Shown: positions 33,439 to 43,102, counted from the first letter of the stretch. The stretch: DNA of 44,355 bases from Oppiella nova (GCA_905397405.1 CAJPVJ010000080.1:1-44355), one strand, 5' to 3'. Numbers and translations: made by a program. The notes: generated by a model not told the origin, from the letters alone.

Positions 33439-34816
33439 ATGGATAATATAACTGAAAAAAATATCAGAAAAGATGTGAATGTCGATACAGGACAGAATGG
33501 CTCGATTATCGATGAAAGTCCAATGCTAAAGTTTCATTGGAAACTTTTATTTCAATCCGCTGGTGGTCCATTTTTGGATGGTTGGTTATTAAGTATTATT
33601 GGTATTGCCTTAGTCGGCATGCAAACGGATTTAAAATTAACCAGTTTTGATTTAAGTCACCGGGGCTTCGGCTCTGATTGGGATTTTCTTTGGTGGATTA
33701 TTTTTTGGTCGAATCACAGATATTGTAGGACGGCAATTAATGTATACCCTAGACTTAATTGCGCTTGTTGTATTTTCTGTATTATGTGCTTTTGTTGACA
33801 GTGCTTGGCAAATTATATTACTTCGATTCATTATTGGGGTGGCAATAGGTGCAGATTATCCAATTGCAACTTCTTTGTTGGCGGAGTGGTTACCTGTTAA
33901 AAAACGTGCTGCGATGCTTGGTTTGTTAGTTGTCGCATGGTTTGTGGGAGCGACTGTAGCGACATTTTTAGGTTTTGGGATGGCTGAGTATTTAGGTGAT
34001 GGGTCTTGGCGCTGGATGCTCGCCACCGCAGCAGTACCCGGCATTATTATTCTGTTAATGCGAATTGGTACACCAGAATCTCCACGATGGTTGTTATCTA
34101 AAGGACGTATTGATGAAGCAAAACGGGTGGTTAAGCGGGTATATGGTGCTGAAGCAACGATTGATTCTATTGTTGCAGATGAAGCAAAAATTCAGTTAAA
34201 AGCTGGCTTTGGTACATTACTCAAAGGAATTTATTTCAAAAGAATAATTTTTTGTGGAGTATTTTATTTATGTGCTGTGACGCCACTTTTTGCGATTTAT
34301 ACTTTTGGTCCAGTGATTCTAAATGCATTCGGTATACATAGTGGTAATATTTCTAATGTGGGTTATGCGCTGATTAGTTTAGTTTTCTTAATTGGTTGTA
34401 TACCAGCATTGAGAATGACAGAAACATTTGGACGGCGTCCGTTATTATTGTGGTCATTTTTCCTAATGATTATTCCATTTGTTGCTTTGGGCTTCGCACC
34501 AAATGCACATGTTGGATTTATCATTTTTTGGTTCGCAATGTATGCACTGGTTTCGGGAGGACCGAATATTTTGGAGTGGTCATATCCAAACGAGTTATTT
34601 CCAACCGATATTCGGGCAACGGCGATGGGTGTGGTGACTGCAATTAGTCGAATAGGTGCTGCAGTTGGAACGTTTTTAATGCCACTGTCGATTGAGCAGT
34701 TTGGTGTCGGCCAAACCATGTATTTTATGGCAATTTTGACTGCTATTGGTTTTGTTGTCTCATTCTTACTCGCACCTGAAACAAAAGGAAAATCGTTAGT
34801 TGAAGCAAGCTCTTAA
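33439..34816 (+). pseudogene. MFS transporter gene with a frame break
   Basis: From ATG 33439 (AAGGA 8 bases upstream) the protein shows LLFQSAGGPFLDGWLLSIIG, a typical sugar/metabolite symporter start. Near 33655-33670 family-like sequence passes to another frame and continues to 34816 with FIIGVAIGADYPIATSLLAE, SPRWLLSKGR and a PETKGKSLVE end. The change equals one extra base, close to a run of four G. About 460 residues would be normal. It may be a true mutation or a sequence error. As first gene of the Rieske cluster it would import the substrate. Confidence 0.8.
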
Positions 34817-34841
34817 TCTATAGTTTTTATTTAAAATGCCT

Positions 34842-34873
34842 AAAAAGCACTCATTTTATGGAGTGCTTTTTTT
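34842..34873 (+). terminator. Terminator after the MFS gene
   Basis: AAAAAGCACTC pairs with GAGTGCTTTTT around an ATTTTATG loop, followed by more T. Strong rho-independent form. Confidence 0.88.
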
Positions 34874-34998
34874 AGTGTGCGGATCAAGTTTTTTACTTCA
34901 AATTTTTCTCAAGTATTCGTCAGTTTTACTCAATTTTCATCACTGTGATTTTCACGCATCATCAAGCTATGGAAGCAAGATTGGTAATGGAGTAGGAA

Positions 34999-36225
34999 AT
35001 GAAACAGTTTAAAGAATCACCAATTGATATTGATACTTTTGATCAAAGTTATTTTAATCAAGAATCCGATGTGGTGTATGCCTTACCACCAGAAAGTTTT
35101 ACTTCGGAAGCATTTTTTCAATTTGAACTGAATGCGGTGTGGAAACGTGATTGGATTTGTGTTGGGCATGTCAGTACGATTGAAAATGTAGGGGATTTTT
35201 TTACCTTTGAAATTGGTGATGAATCATTATTTGCGATTCGTACTCGTGATGGTTCAGTGAATGTTCTATCCAATGTCTGCCGTCATCGCAATATGTTGTT
35301 GCTTGAAAAATCTGGGAATACCCGCCGTATTCGTTGTCCTTTACATGCCTGGATTTATAACATGGAAGGCGAGTTGGTTTCAGCGCCTGGCTTGACGGAT
35401 GCAGCAAATGAAGAATTTGATCCTAAGAAAGTATGTCTACCAAAATTAAAATCTGAAATTTGGGAAGGTTTTATTTTTATTAATTTTGATGAAAATGCAA
35501 CGCCAATTTCTAATCGGTTAGGCAAATTAGCGGTTCAACTTAAAAATTATGATATGGCGAACTTAAAAAGTGCTGAACCGTTAAAGTTAGAAAGTTTTGA
35601 CTGGAATTGGAAAATTTTCAATGATGAATGTTATCACTGCAGTTATTTACATGCTTCATCTTGGGGAAGTATGTATGCAACGCGTCCAGAACTCGTGGAT
35701 GAAGATGTAGAGTTTAATGACTTAGAAAATGGCATCGTTTCTTATAATTTAATCAGTGAGCATATAGATGCTGCACCTACTCATACTGGAAAAACTTTAC
35801 AGCCACATATTGAGACGTTAACAGAACAAGAACGTACTCAATTGACTTATGTAACGATAGCGCCAAATTTATTATTGGTGGCAATGCCTGATAAAGTTAA
35901 ATATTTCCTATGGTTATCTAAATCAGCAGGCGTGTCGACTTATGGTGTTTCATGGATGTATCCAAAAACCACATTAGCGCTTGAAACTTTCCGTGAAAAT
36001 TATGACAAAGAACATGATGATTTATTTCCTGTCATGGTAGAGGACTTATTTGCGTGGAAACGTTCTTTTATGGGAATGAAATCATCTACAGCGACACGTG
36101 GTCGTTTAACCAACAACGAAAAAGTCATAAAGCGTTTACAAAACTGGTTGATTGATAAATATCGTCTAGAAGATCGTCTTGCAAAAAATCAGTCAGCCAA
36201 TTTTCTTGAAGTTGTGAATTCATAA
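34999..36225 (+). CDS. Rieske non-haem iron oxygenase, alpha subunit
   Basis: 408 residues. Rieske [2Fe-2S] site: C94-x-H96 in NVCRHRNM and C113-x2-H116 in CPLHAW. Catalytic iron site: E211, H214 and H219 in NDECYHCSYLH, with a carboxylate expected near residue 350. The bridging acid before CYHC is Glu, as in choline/carnitine-type monooxygenases. It hydroxylates or demethylates a substrate with electrons from the reductase encoded next. Gap to the reductase 24 bases. It heads the operon 34999-41642. Substrate unknown. Confidence 0.88.
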   Translation: MKQFKESPIDIDTFDQSYFNQESDVVYALPPESFTSEAFFQFELNAVWKRDWICVGHVSTIENVGDFFTFEIGDESLFAIRTRDGSVNVLSNVCRHRNMLLLEKSGNTRRIRCPLHAWIYNMEGELVSAPGLTDAANEEFDPKKVCLPKLKSEIWEGFIFINFDENATPISNRLGKLAVQLKNYDMANLKSAEPLKLESFDWNWKIFNDECYHCSYLHASSWGSMYATRPELVDEDVEFNDLENGIVSYNLISEHIDAAPTHTGKTLQPHIETLTEQERTQLTYVTIAPNLLLVAMPDKVKYFLWLSKSAGVSTYGVSWMYPKTTLALETFRENYDKEHDDLFPVMVEDLFAWKRSFMGMKSSTATRGRLTNNEKVIKRLQNWLIDKYRLEDRLAKNQSANFLEVVNS

Positions 36226-36249
36226 GTCGGTTTTTCAAGGAAGAATAAG

Positions 36250-37215
36250 ATGACGCATGAAGCAATAATGAAATTAAAGGTTATTGATAAACAACAACTT
36301 TCACCGAGAGTTGTCGGTTTGATATTGGGCTATGAAAATGCAGTTCAGATGTTGCCAGAGTGGGATGCTGGTGCACATATTCAATTAACCTTAAATACGT
36401 CAGAGGAGGTGTGTTTTCGTCAATATTCTTTGTGTGGTTTGCGACATGATCTTCAAACTTGGCAAATAGCAATTTTAAAAGAACAAGCTGGTCGTGGAGG
36501 TTCTCAATTTATCCATGAACAGCTTCAAGTGGGTGATGTATTGGATGTAGGTGAACCTAAAAATCATTTTTCATTTAAAAAAGATCCACATTGTATTTTT
36601 ATTGCAGGTGGTATTGGGATCACTCCGATTATTGCGATGGTCCGTGAAGCGGTACAACAAAATTTAGATTGGCATTTAATTTATTTAGCTCAACAGGATT
36701 CAGATTTTATTTTTAAACAAGAATTATCTCAGTTAGATCAATCAGACCGAATATATTTTCATTGCTCAGATGAAAAAGGCTTTTTTGATTTAGAACAATA
36801 TCTAAATCAATTTGATGCCAAAACAACAGTCTATAGCTGTGGCCCTCAGGGTTTATTAGATGCATTAGAAAAATTACAGCAAAAAAGTCAATGGAAATTA
36901 GTGATCGAAAGATTTGTAGTAGAGGTTTCTGATGGATTGAAAACAGGTAAAAGTTTCGATATCACGCTACAAAAATCAGGTAAACGCATTCATGTTTTAG
37001 AAACAGAAACGATTTTAGATGCACTTAAACGAGAGGGTGTGAAAGTGATTTGTTCTTGTCAATCTGGTACATGCGGTACCTGTGAAACCGTTGTGATATC
37101 TGGGATTCCTGAACATCGTGATTTTGTTTTATCAGAAGAAGAACGTGAATTAAATGAAACAATGATGATCTGTGTTTCTCGTGCAATTTCATCAGAATTG
37201 GTTTTAGATTTATAA
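36250..37215 (+). CDS. Phthalate-dioxygenase-reductase-type oxidoreductase (VanB-like)
   Basis: 321 residues. Flavin-binding region RQYSLCGLRHD, then GRGGSQFIHEQLQVGDVLDV. NAD-binding FIAGGIGITPIIAMV and the VYSCGPQGLLDAL stretch. The C-terminal plant-type [2Fe-2S] site is in CSCQSGTCGTCET with a final Cys in MMICVSRA. It passes electrons from NAD(P)H to the Rieske oxygenase. Cytoplasmic. The start follows AAGGAAG. Confidence 0.88.
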   Translation: MTHEAIMKLKVIDKQQLSPRVVGLILGYENAVQMLPEWDAGAHIQLTLNTSEEVCFRQYSLCGLRHDLQTWQIAILKEQAGRGGSQFIHEQLQVGDVLDVGEPKNHFSFKKDPHCIFIAGGIGITPIIAMVREAVQQNLDWHLIYLAQQDSDFIFKQELSQLDQSDRIYFHCSDEKGFFDLEQYLNQFDAKTTVYSCGPQGLLDALEKLQQKSQWKLVIERFVVEVSDGLKTGKSFDITLQKSGKRIHVLETETILDALKREGVKVICSCQSGTCGTCETVVISGIPEHRDFVLSEEERELNETMMICVSRAISSELVLDL

Positions 37216-37225
37216 GGAAATTTAC

Positions 37226-38089
37226 ATGAATAAGGTTGTTGTTACTGGTGGCTCTGGTCGAGTTGGGCTTTATGTGGTTAGACAACTCATGAAAACAATG
37301 CATGTGGTGGTTGCTGATTTAGTTGCACCCCAAAATATAGAAGTTGAATTTATTCAAACCAACGTCATGCATTTAGATGAAGTTCGTCATGCATTAAAAG
37401 GGGCAGATGCAGTCATACATTTAGCGGCATTAGATTTTGATTGGAAAGCTGCATCTGAAAAATATATTGATGTCAACGTGCGTGGAACTTGGCATGTATT
37501 ACAAGTAAGTCAGGAGCAAAATATTGAAAAAGTTGTACTTTGTTCAAGTGTCTCAGCATCTGGTCTATCTGAGATGCGTCCAGACTGGATCCCTCAGTCC
37601 TTGCCAGTAGATGAGTTACATCTAAATAAACCTGTCCAAGCCTATAGCGTAAGTAAAATTTTAATGGAACAAATGGCGAAAAGTTTTGTGGATGGTTATC
37701 CCAATATGAACGTCATTTGTCTCCGTCCTCTTGCCGTCGTACTCAATGAAACCTTGGCTGAATATATTGATTTTGTTGATGCTGAAGATCGCCATTGGTT
37801 GTTTTATTACGTTACAGCAGAAGATGTTGCAACAGCATTTGAAGCTGCTGTAAATATTAAAGGTTTACGTTTTGGCACATTTTATTTAAGTGCGGATGAT
37901 ACGTCACATCCAGAAGATACTTTCACATGGTATCAAAATAAAATTGGAAAATTACCAGAAATTAAAAATCCAAAACTTTATCAAAATTATCCACGTGCAT
38001 CGATTTTTAGTAATCGGCAGGCAAAAGACATTTTGGGATGGAAGCCTACTTCAGATTTTAATCAATTACGTGAATTAAATAAAAAATAA
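37226..38089 (+). CDS. NAD-dependent epimerase/dehydratase (extended SDR)
   Basis: 287 residues. VVTGGSGRVGLYV (about 4-16) binds NAD. SSVSASG supplies the Ser, and YSVSKILMEQMAK the Tyr/Lys pair. The LRPL segment and the WKPTSDF end fit the extended class. The start is ATG 37226 after AAGGAAATTTAC. It probably oxidises a hydroxylated intermediate of the Rieske pathway. Substrate unknown. Confidence 0.82.
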   Translation: MNKVVVTGGSGRVGLYVVRQLMKTMHVVVADLVAPQNIEVEFIQTNVMHLDEVRHALKGADAVIHLAALDFDWKAASEKYIDVNVRGTWHVLQVSQEQNIEKVVLCSSVSASGLSEMRPDWIPQSLPVDELHLNKPVQAYSVSKILMEQMAKSFVDGYPNMNVICLRPLAVVLNETLAEYIDFVDAEDRHWLFYYVTAEDVATAFEAAVNIKGLRFGTFYLSADDTSHPEDTFTWYQNKIGKLPEIKNPKLYQNYPRASIFSNRQAKDILGWKPTSDFNQLRELNKK

Positions 38090-38117
38090 TCTTGGAAATT
38101 GTATAAGGAGTTTGAAC

Positions 38118-38732
38118 ATGGAAGGTATTAAAGTTGGTCAAATGGAATGGACTGGTGATAATCCGTTTATTTATCTTAAAACCAGTGAAGAACAAAATTG
38201 GAGTTCTTTAACTTTATATTTTCGTATTGCCAGTTCAGTACATGGTTCAGGTAAAGCCATCTTAGTGCTTGAGCAACCCTATGAAAGTAACCCAGAACAT
38301 CAAAATCGCTTTATGTTGACGGATAATCTACCTTTGGCAAAATATTTAGTATCTGATTTTGTTCGTCATTTTGGGCTGTTTCGAAAAGCTATAGCTTTAG
38401 ATGAAATGAAGTATATCGATCATGTCGATTTTTCAACAGAAAATCGTTTTCCTGAACAAGTCGTTGAATCCGCATATGTAAAATCGATGGATTTACAAGT
38501 AGATATGGTTTGGAATAATTTGCAAAATGCAATTTGTGTGGATTTGCCGGCACACTTAACTCAAACCTTAAAACACGAAATGATGTGTGTATTTCATCCC
38601 GCATTAACTGCACAAGTTTTAATCAATGGACAGGCTTTGGCAGGGCAAACCATTGAAAGAGATTTTAATGGTACACGTGCTCAATCTGCGAGCTTGGCAA
38701 ATAGTGAAACTTGGATTCGAGTAAAAGACTAA
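38118..38732 (+). CDS. Protein of unknown function in the Rieske/DUF1116 operon
   Basis: 204 residues from ATG 38118, 7 bases after AAGGAG. Cytoplasmic-looking, no signal peptide or membrane helix. I recognise no family. Notable parts are LTLYFRIASSVHGSGKAILV, RFMLTDNLPLAKYLVSDF and a mixed alpha/beta C-terminal half. It lies between an SDR and a DUF1116 gene with short gaps, so it belongs to the same pathway. It might be a partner subunit of the DUF1116 protein, which is inference from position only. Confidence 0.6.
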   Translation: MEGIKVGQMEWTGDNPFIYLKTSEEQNWSSLTLYFRIASSVHGSGKAILVLEQPYESNPEHQNRFMLTDNLPLAKYLVSDFVRHFGLFRKAIALDEMKYIDHVDFSTENRFPEQVVESAYVKSMDLQVDMVWNNLQNAICVDLPAHLTQTLKHEMMCVFHPALTAQVLINGQALAGQTIERDFNGTRAQSASLANSETWIRVKD

Positions 38733-38762
38733 ATAAAAAATATAATATCGGGAGTGCCAAGG

Positions 38763-39953
38763 ATGTCAAATTTTGAAACAAGCGAAATCTATCAAAAAAT
38801 TAGTACAGTTGAACCAATGTGGAATAAGTTGGTGCGTTTAAAAGATATTTATCCAGAGCAAAAAAAGTTACTGTTACATGCAGGACCTTCTTTTCAAAAT
38901 TTTCAAGAAATTCCTGAAGCGGTACGAAATTCTTTAGCTATAGCTATTCTTTTTGAGGGCTGGGCTAAAAATAAAGAAGAAGCTTTGATTTTACTTGAAC
39001 AAGATCAGGTCAAGATTTCACCCGCGCAAGATTTTGATGCGGTCGTACCATTGGCGGGTGTCATTTCACCGTCTATGTATCTGTTACAAATTGAAAATGT
39101 ACAAAATGCTCAGGATAAAACCTATGCTGTTCTGAATGAGGGAATGCAATGGTGTACCCGTTTAGGGATCTTTGATGAAAAAGTCATTGAACATTTAAAT
39201 TGGTTACATGGTGAATTTTCAGAATGGTTAACAAAAATAATTTCTTATACTCCAATTCTACTCAGTCCAATTTTACAAAAATCATTAAAGCAGGGCGATG
39301 ATGGTCATGGTCGGACTTATGCAGGGTCTGGATTAATTGCGGATACAATTCTCGATATTGTAGATAAAAATCAAATTCAAACATCGCAAAAAATATATGA
39401 TTTTTTATATGGATCTGTCGCGTTTGCACTTAATTTTTGGATGGCTGCCGCGTTATTGATCTTAAAAACAGGACAACTGAGTAAGGATAAGCAACTCATT
39501 GTAAAAGCGGGGGGGAATGGGATTCGGTTTGGTTATGCACTGTCTAATCAACCCAAACGATGGATCTGTGTGACTGCACCAGATATTAAAGGAAACAAGG
39601 AGGAGATTTATTCTAAACAACAAGCACTTGGAACTCTAGGAGATAGTGCCGTTGTTGATATTTTAGGTTTAGGTGGACAGGCTTTAGATATCGCAAAAAT
39701 TTCAGCAGAAAATCTTATTGCATTTTTACCCAATGATTTTGCAACACGAATGTATGCGTTTACTTTGATGCCTATCGATTTTTTAGGGCAACGTTTTGGA
39801 TTGGTGGATTTAGATAAAATTCAGCAAAATAAAAAAGCACCATTGATCTTATTGGGTATGATTTCCAAAAATGGTTTATATGGTCGAATTGGAGGAGGGG
39901 TCGCAACACTGACAGAAGACATGTTCAATCACTTGGAGATTTCGGATGTCTAA
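38763..39953 (+). CDS. DUF1116 family protein (YlbE/AllG-like)
   Basis: 396 residues from ATG 38763 (GGGAG 8 bases upstream). It matches DUF1116 in LLLHAGPSFQ, ILFEGWAKNKEEALILLE, VVPLAGVISPSM, AVLNEGMQWCTRLG, and the late LGTLGDSAVVDILGLGG and NGLYGRIGGGVATL stretches. In E. coli the homologue YlbE (AllG) works with FdrA (AllF) and YlbF (AllH) in oxamate carbamoyl transfer of allantoin breakdown. No FdrA or carbamate kinase gene is seen here, so the role is probably different or the partner lies elsewhere. It overlaps the amidase gene by 8 bases. Confidence 0.78.
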   Translation: MSNFETSEIYQKISTVEPMWNKLVRLKDIYPEQKKLLLHAGPSFQNFQEIPEAVRNSLAIAILFEGWAKNKEEALILLEQDQVKISPAQDFDAVVPLAGVISPSMYLLQIENVQNAQDKTYAVLNEGMQWCTRLGIFDEKVIEHLNWLHGEFSEWLTKIISYTPILLSPILQKSLKQGDDGHGRTYAGSGLIADTILDIVDKNQIQTSQKIYDFLYGSVAFALNFWMAAALLILKTGQLSKDKQLIVKAGGNGIRFGYALSNQPKRWICVTAPDIKGNKEEIYSKQQALGTLGDSAVVDILGLGGQALDIAKISAENLIAFLPNDFATRMYAFTLMPIDFLGQRFGLVDLDKIQQNKKAPLILLGMISKNGLYGRIGGGVATLTEDMFNHLEISDV

Positions 39954-41235
39954 ACAATGGATTAATAAGTCGATTATACAATTATGCCAAGCCATAGAAT
40001 GCAATGAGGTCGATCTCGAAACCATCGTCGATGCATTTTATCAACGTATAAATGATCGTGATAAAAATGTACAAGCGTGGCAATTGTTAATTTCGAAAGA
40101 AGAATATTTAAAGAAATATTATCTTCATAAACAGTTCTATAAAAATTCTGTATTAAAGGGATTGCCTTTTGCAGTCAAGGATGTGATTGACACTGCTGGT
40201 ATTGAAACTTGCATGGGTTCAAATATCTATGCTTATCGTGTTCCAACCATGGATGCCGCAGTGGTTACTGCGATTAAACAGGCGGGTGGAATTTTGATCG
40301 GTAAAACAGTCACAACTGAATTTGCATTTTTTAAAGCAGGGAAAACTTGCAATCCACATGATAGAGAACGAACACCAGGAGGTTCTTCAAGTGGTTCAGC
40401 AGCTGCGGTTGCTGATTATATGGTTCCATTTGCACTGGGAACACAAACAGCGGCTTCTGTTATCCGACCTGCATCCTATTGTGGTTGTTTGGCTTATGTG
40501 GCCAGCCACAATGAATTTTCACTTCGGAATATTCAACCTTTAGCTCAATCTTTAGATCGTTTGGGAATGTTTGCACATCATTTTTCCGATATTTCTTTTA
40601 TGCGAAAAATAATGCAATTGAGGTCACCTGAAAATGTCGAATTTCCAGCCATTCAAAATTTAAAAATTGCTGTGTTTTTATCTGAAAGACTAGGTGAAAT
40701 AGATTGCACAATGCAGCAGGCATTTTCAGAATTCATAGCGCGACTAAAACAAAATTCAATTCAGTTGTTTGATGTTCCTGATGAAATTGATGTCAAAGCT
40801 TTGGAACAGCATCATATTCAAATTATGGCTTATGAAGTGGCAAGAAATTTACAGTTTGAATATCAAACGGGAATGTTAGATACATTTTTAACTGAACTGA
40901 TAGAACAAGGTTTAGCACTTACATATTTTGATTATGTACAACATTTACAAGCAGTTGAAAAGATTAAAACACAATATCAAGAGTGGATGGATGTACATCA
41001 AATTATGCTCACCATCGCCCCCGCTGCATCAGGCGTAGCACCATTAGGATTAGAGAAAACAGGGCAGCCATTTATGAGTCGTCCGTGGCAAGTGATGGGA
41101 TTACCTGTAACAACATTTCCAATCGCGTATCAGCAAAAATTACCGCTTGGTGTGCAATTGATTGGGCATTTTCAGCAAGATGATGAGTTACTTGAAATCA
41201 GTCAATTACTGCAAAGTTTGGCGGAATTCGCTTGA
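39946..41235 (+). CDS. Amidase-signature family hydrolase
   Basis: 429 residues. The Ser-cisSer-Lys triad is recognisable: Lys in FAVKDVIDTAG, the middle Ser in GTQTAASVIRPAS, and the nucleophile region TPGGSSSGSAAAVAD. The usual GGS before the middle serine reads AAS, and the customary GFKPT segment is replaced. It may be specialised or slowed. It splits amide or carbamoyl bonds. Overlap with the DUF1116 gene (8 bases) shows a tight pair. GGAG lies 7 bases before the start. Confidence 0.8.
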   Translation: MSKQWINKSIIQLCQAIECNEVDLETIVDAFYQRINDRDKNVQAWQLLISKEEYLKKYYLHKQFYKNSVLKGLPFAVKDVIDTAGIETCMGSNIYAYRVPTMDAAVVTAIKQAGGILIGKTVTTEFAFFKAGKTCNPHDRERTPGGSSSGSAAAVADYMVPFALGTQTAASVIRPASYCGCLAYVASHNEFSLRNIQPLAQSLDRLGMFAHHFSDISFMRKIMQLRSPENVEFPAIQNLKIAVFLSERLGEIDCTMQQAFSEFIARLKQNSIQLFDVPDEIDVKALEQHHIQIMAYEVARNLQFEYQTGMLDTFLTELIEQGLALTYFDYVQHLQAVEKIKTQYQEWMDVHQIMLTIAPAASGVAPLGLEKTGQPFMSRPWQVMGLPVTTFPIAYQQKLPLGVQLIGHFQQDDELLEISQLLQSLAEFA

Positions 41236-41252
41236 AAATTGGAGTGATGGAT

Positions 41253-41642
41253 ATGAAGTTTCAATTAGATCATTGCATGATTAGAGTGAGGGATTTAGAA
41301 AAATCATTATATTTTTACCGTGATATTTTAGGAATGGTAGTTTTACGTCAGCAAGAATACCCTGACGGAAAATTTACCAATGTCTTTTTAAAATTTGAAA
41401 ATGGTTCAGCTATTGAATTGACTTATAACTGGGAGCGTCAAATAAATTATGAACTTGGAGATGCATGGGGACATTTTGCTTTACAAGTTGAAAATGTTGA
41501 GAGTGCAGTAAATTATTTAAAAAATCAAGGTGTTATTATAAAAGTTCCAGCAAAAAAAATGAATTATGGGAATCGAATGTTGGCTTTTATTTTAGATCCA
41601 GATGGGTATTCAATTGAACTCATTGAAGCATTGAGTGCATGA
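41253..41642 (+). CDS. Glyoxalase I-like VOC protein
   Basis: 129 residues from ATG 41253 (GGAG 8 bases upstream; an ATG at 41247 is also possible). Close to GloA: LDHCMIRVRDLEKSLYFYRD, AIELTYNWE, GHFALQVEN and DPDGYSIELIE. The four metal ligands (His near the start, Glu in IELTYNW, His in GHFAL, Glu in IELIE) are all present. It could be a true lactoylglutathione lyase or, in this operon, an isomerase or dioxygenase-like VOC enzyme for a pathway intermediate. Confidence 0.75.
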   Translation: MKFQLDHCMIRVRDLEKSLYFYRDILGMVVLRQQEYPDGKFTNVFLKFENGSAIELTYNWERQINYELGDAWGHFALQVENVESAVNYLKNQGVIIKVPAKKMNYGNRMLAFILDPDGYSIELIEALSA

Positions 41643-41684
41643 GCAATTGAGCTTTAATTAAAAACATATCATATACAAGGATGT

Positions 41685-42860
41685 ATGCAAATGGCTTTAT
41701 TTAAATATAGCGTTATAGGGATTATATTGTCTTTAAATTTTAGTGAACAACTTTTCGCAAAAGATTTAGAGTTTGGTAATCCTGAAGGTGAGTATGGGGA
41801 ATTAGTGGTTTCTGGTTTTCTTCGTGCTAAATATCAAGATAAAAGTTGGACTAAAAATGATCGTAAACTGGTATTTGATGCAGCAAGGCTAAATTTAGAT
41901 TATCAAAAAGATAAAGTTTTTGCGCGTGCGGAATATCGTTGTTATCAATTTGATAAACTCTGTGATTTTTCAGCTTTGGTTGATGGTTATGTCGGTTATA
42001 AGATCACTGAAAAAGACAATATTAAATTAGGTGTACAAACAATTCCTTTTGGTCCAACCCGTTTTTGGGAAACAAGTTATTATGGCGGTATAAATACCCA
42101 GTACGGTTTGGAGGATGTCCATAATCTGGGTGTAAATTATCAATTTGAACCGATTAAAAACACTACAATAGATCTTGGCTTTTATCCAACTGATGCTGGA
42201 AACTATCGTGGTTCAACGAAAGATGCAGCGCGTTATACAACGAATTTCGTGAAGCCTGATGATGCTAAGAATACTTATTTACAAGAAAAGAATATGTGGA
42301 TTGGGCGTATTCGACAGCAACTTCACTTTTCAGATCTGCCTGATTTAAATGCTTCGGTTGGTACTTCATATTGGTATTCTAATATTGAAAATAAATCTAA
42401 TCAGCAAACAGGGCAGAGAAATGCGTGGTCTGCATTTGGGACAATGGAATATAACAATCTTAATTTGATTCTTGTGATGGGCCAAAATAATGTGAAAAAT
42501 AAGGATAATATAAATCCATATAGTTCATTGGCTGGATCATTTGATGGTAATTATTGGTTGGCAAATAAGGGAGATTTTTATACAGTAGATGTAAGTTATA
42601 CCTTTAAAAAGGTTGGAAAATTAGATTCGATAACGCCTTATGCGATGCATAGTAGTTATATTAAAGATCAACCTACATTTAAGAATTCTATTCGAAATAC
42701 AGTAGGCGTTACTTTCAGCCACAAAAGTATAATGTTACAAGCTGAATATATTGTGAGTAAGAATGATCTTTTTGTCGGAGGCGATGAATACGCTTTAGCA
42801 CAAGGTTCGTCACCCAAAACACAAAAATTATTAAATTTCCAACTATTTTATCATTTTTAA
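41685..42860 (+). CDS. Outer-membrane porin, probably for the pathway substrate
   Basis: 391 residues. The signal peptide ends near FAKD (about residue 26). The mature protein is rich in Tyr/Asn and alternating strands (LRAKYQDKSWTK, GVQTIPFGPTRFWETSYYGG, NMWIGRIRQQLHF) and ends LLNFQLFYHF, the C-terminal Phe of beta-barrels. A start at 41691 is equally possible. Last gene of the catabolic cluster and followed by a strong hairpin. Family (OprP/O-like) assigned only loosely. Confidence 0.72.
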   Translation: MQMALFKYSVIGIILSLNFSEQLFAKDLEFGNPEGEYGELVVSGFLRAKYQDKSWTKNDRKLVFDAARLNLDYQKDKVFARAEYRCYQFDKLCDFSALVDGYVGYKITEKDNIKLGVQTIPFGPTRFWETSYYGGINTQYGLEDVHNLGVNYQFEPIKNTTIDLGFYPTDAGNYRGSTKDAARYTTNFVKPDDAKNTYLQEKNMWIGRIRQQLHFSDLPDLNASVGTSYWYSNIENKSNQQTGQRNAWSAFGTMEYNNLNLILVMGQNNVKNKDNINPYSSLAGSFDGNYWLANKGDFYTVDVSYTFKKVGKLDSITPYAMHSSYIKDQPTFKNSIRNTVGVTFSHKSIMLQAEYIVSKNDLFVGGDEYALAQGSSPKTQKLLNFQLFYHF

Positions 42861-42892
42861 ATACTTAAGCATGATGTAAACATCACCGAGTT

Positions 42893-42924
42893 AGATAAAC
42901 TATCAAGTGATTGATAGTTTATCT
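42893..42924 (+). terminator. Hairpin ending the catabolic cluster
   Basis: Fourteen-bp stem: AGATAAACTATCAA with TTGATAGTTTATCT around a GTGA loop, 32 bases after the porin stop. Confidence 0.7.
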
Positions 42925-42975
42925 TGTATAGAACTTATAAAAATAATCTATAAATTATAAGGATTTATTTAAATT

Positions 42976-43102
42976 CATATTCATTATCTGCTTTCTTCTT
43001 TAAAATTATTCCACATATAAATTAAATGTTTATCTTTTGATTGATGTGAAGATGTTTCTACAAATTTTTTATAAAGCAAAAATTTCATCACTTATTTACC
43101 TG
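42976..43102 (+). repeat. Left arm of a 127-bp perfect inverted repeat
   Basis: Base-for-base the reverse complement of 44229-44355. It contains the methyltransferase start region and the first ~17-22 codons. The match stops at 43103. Confidence 0.9.
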
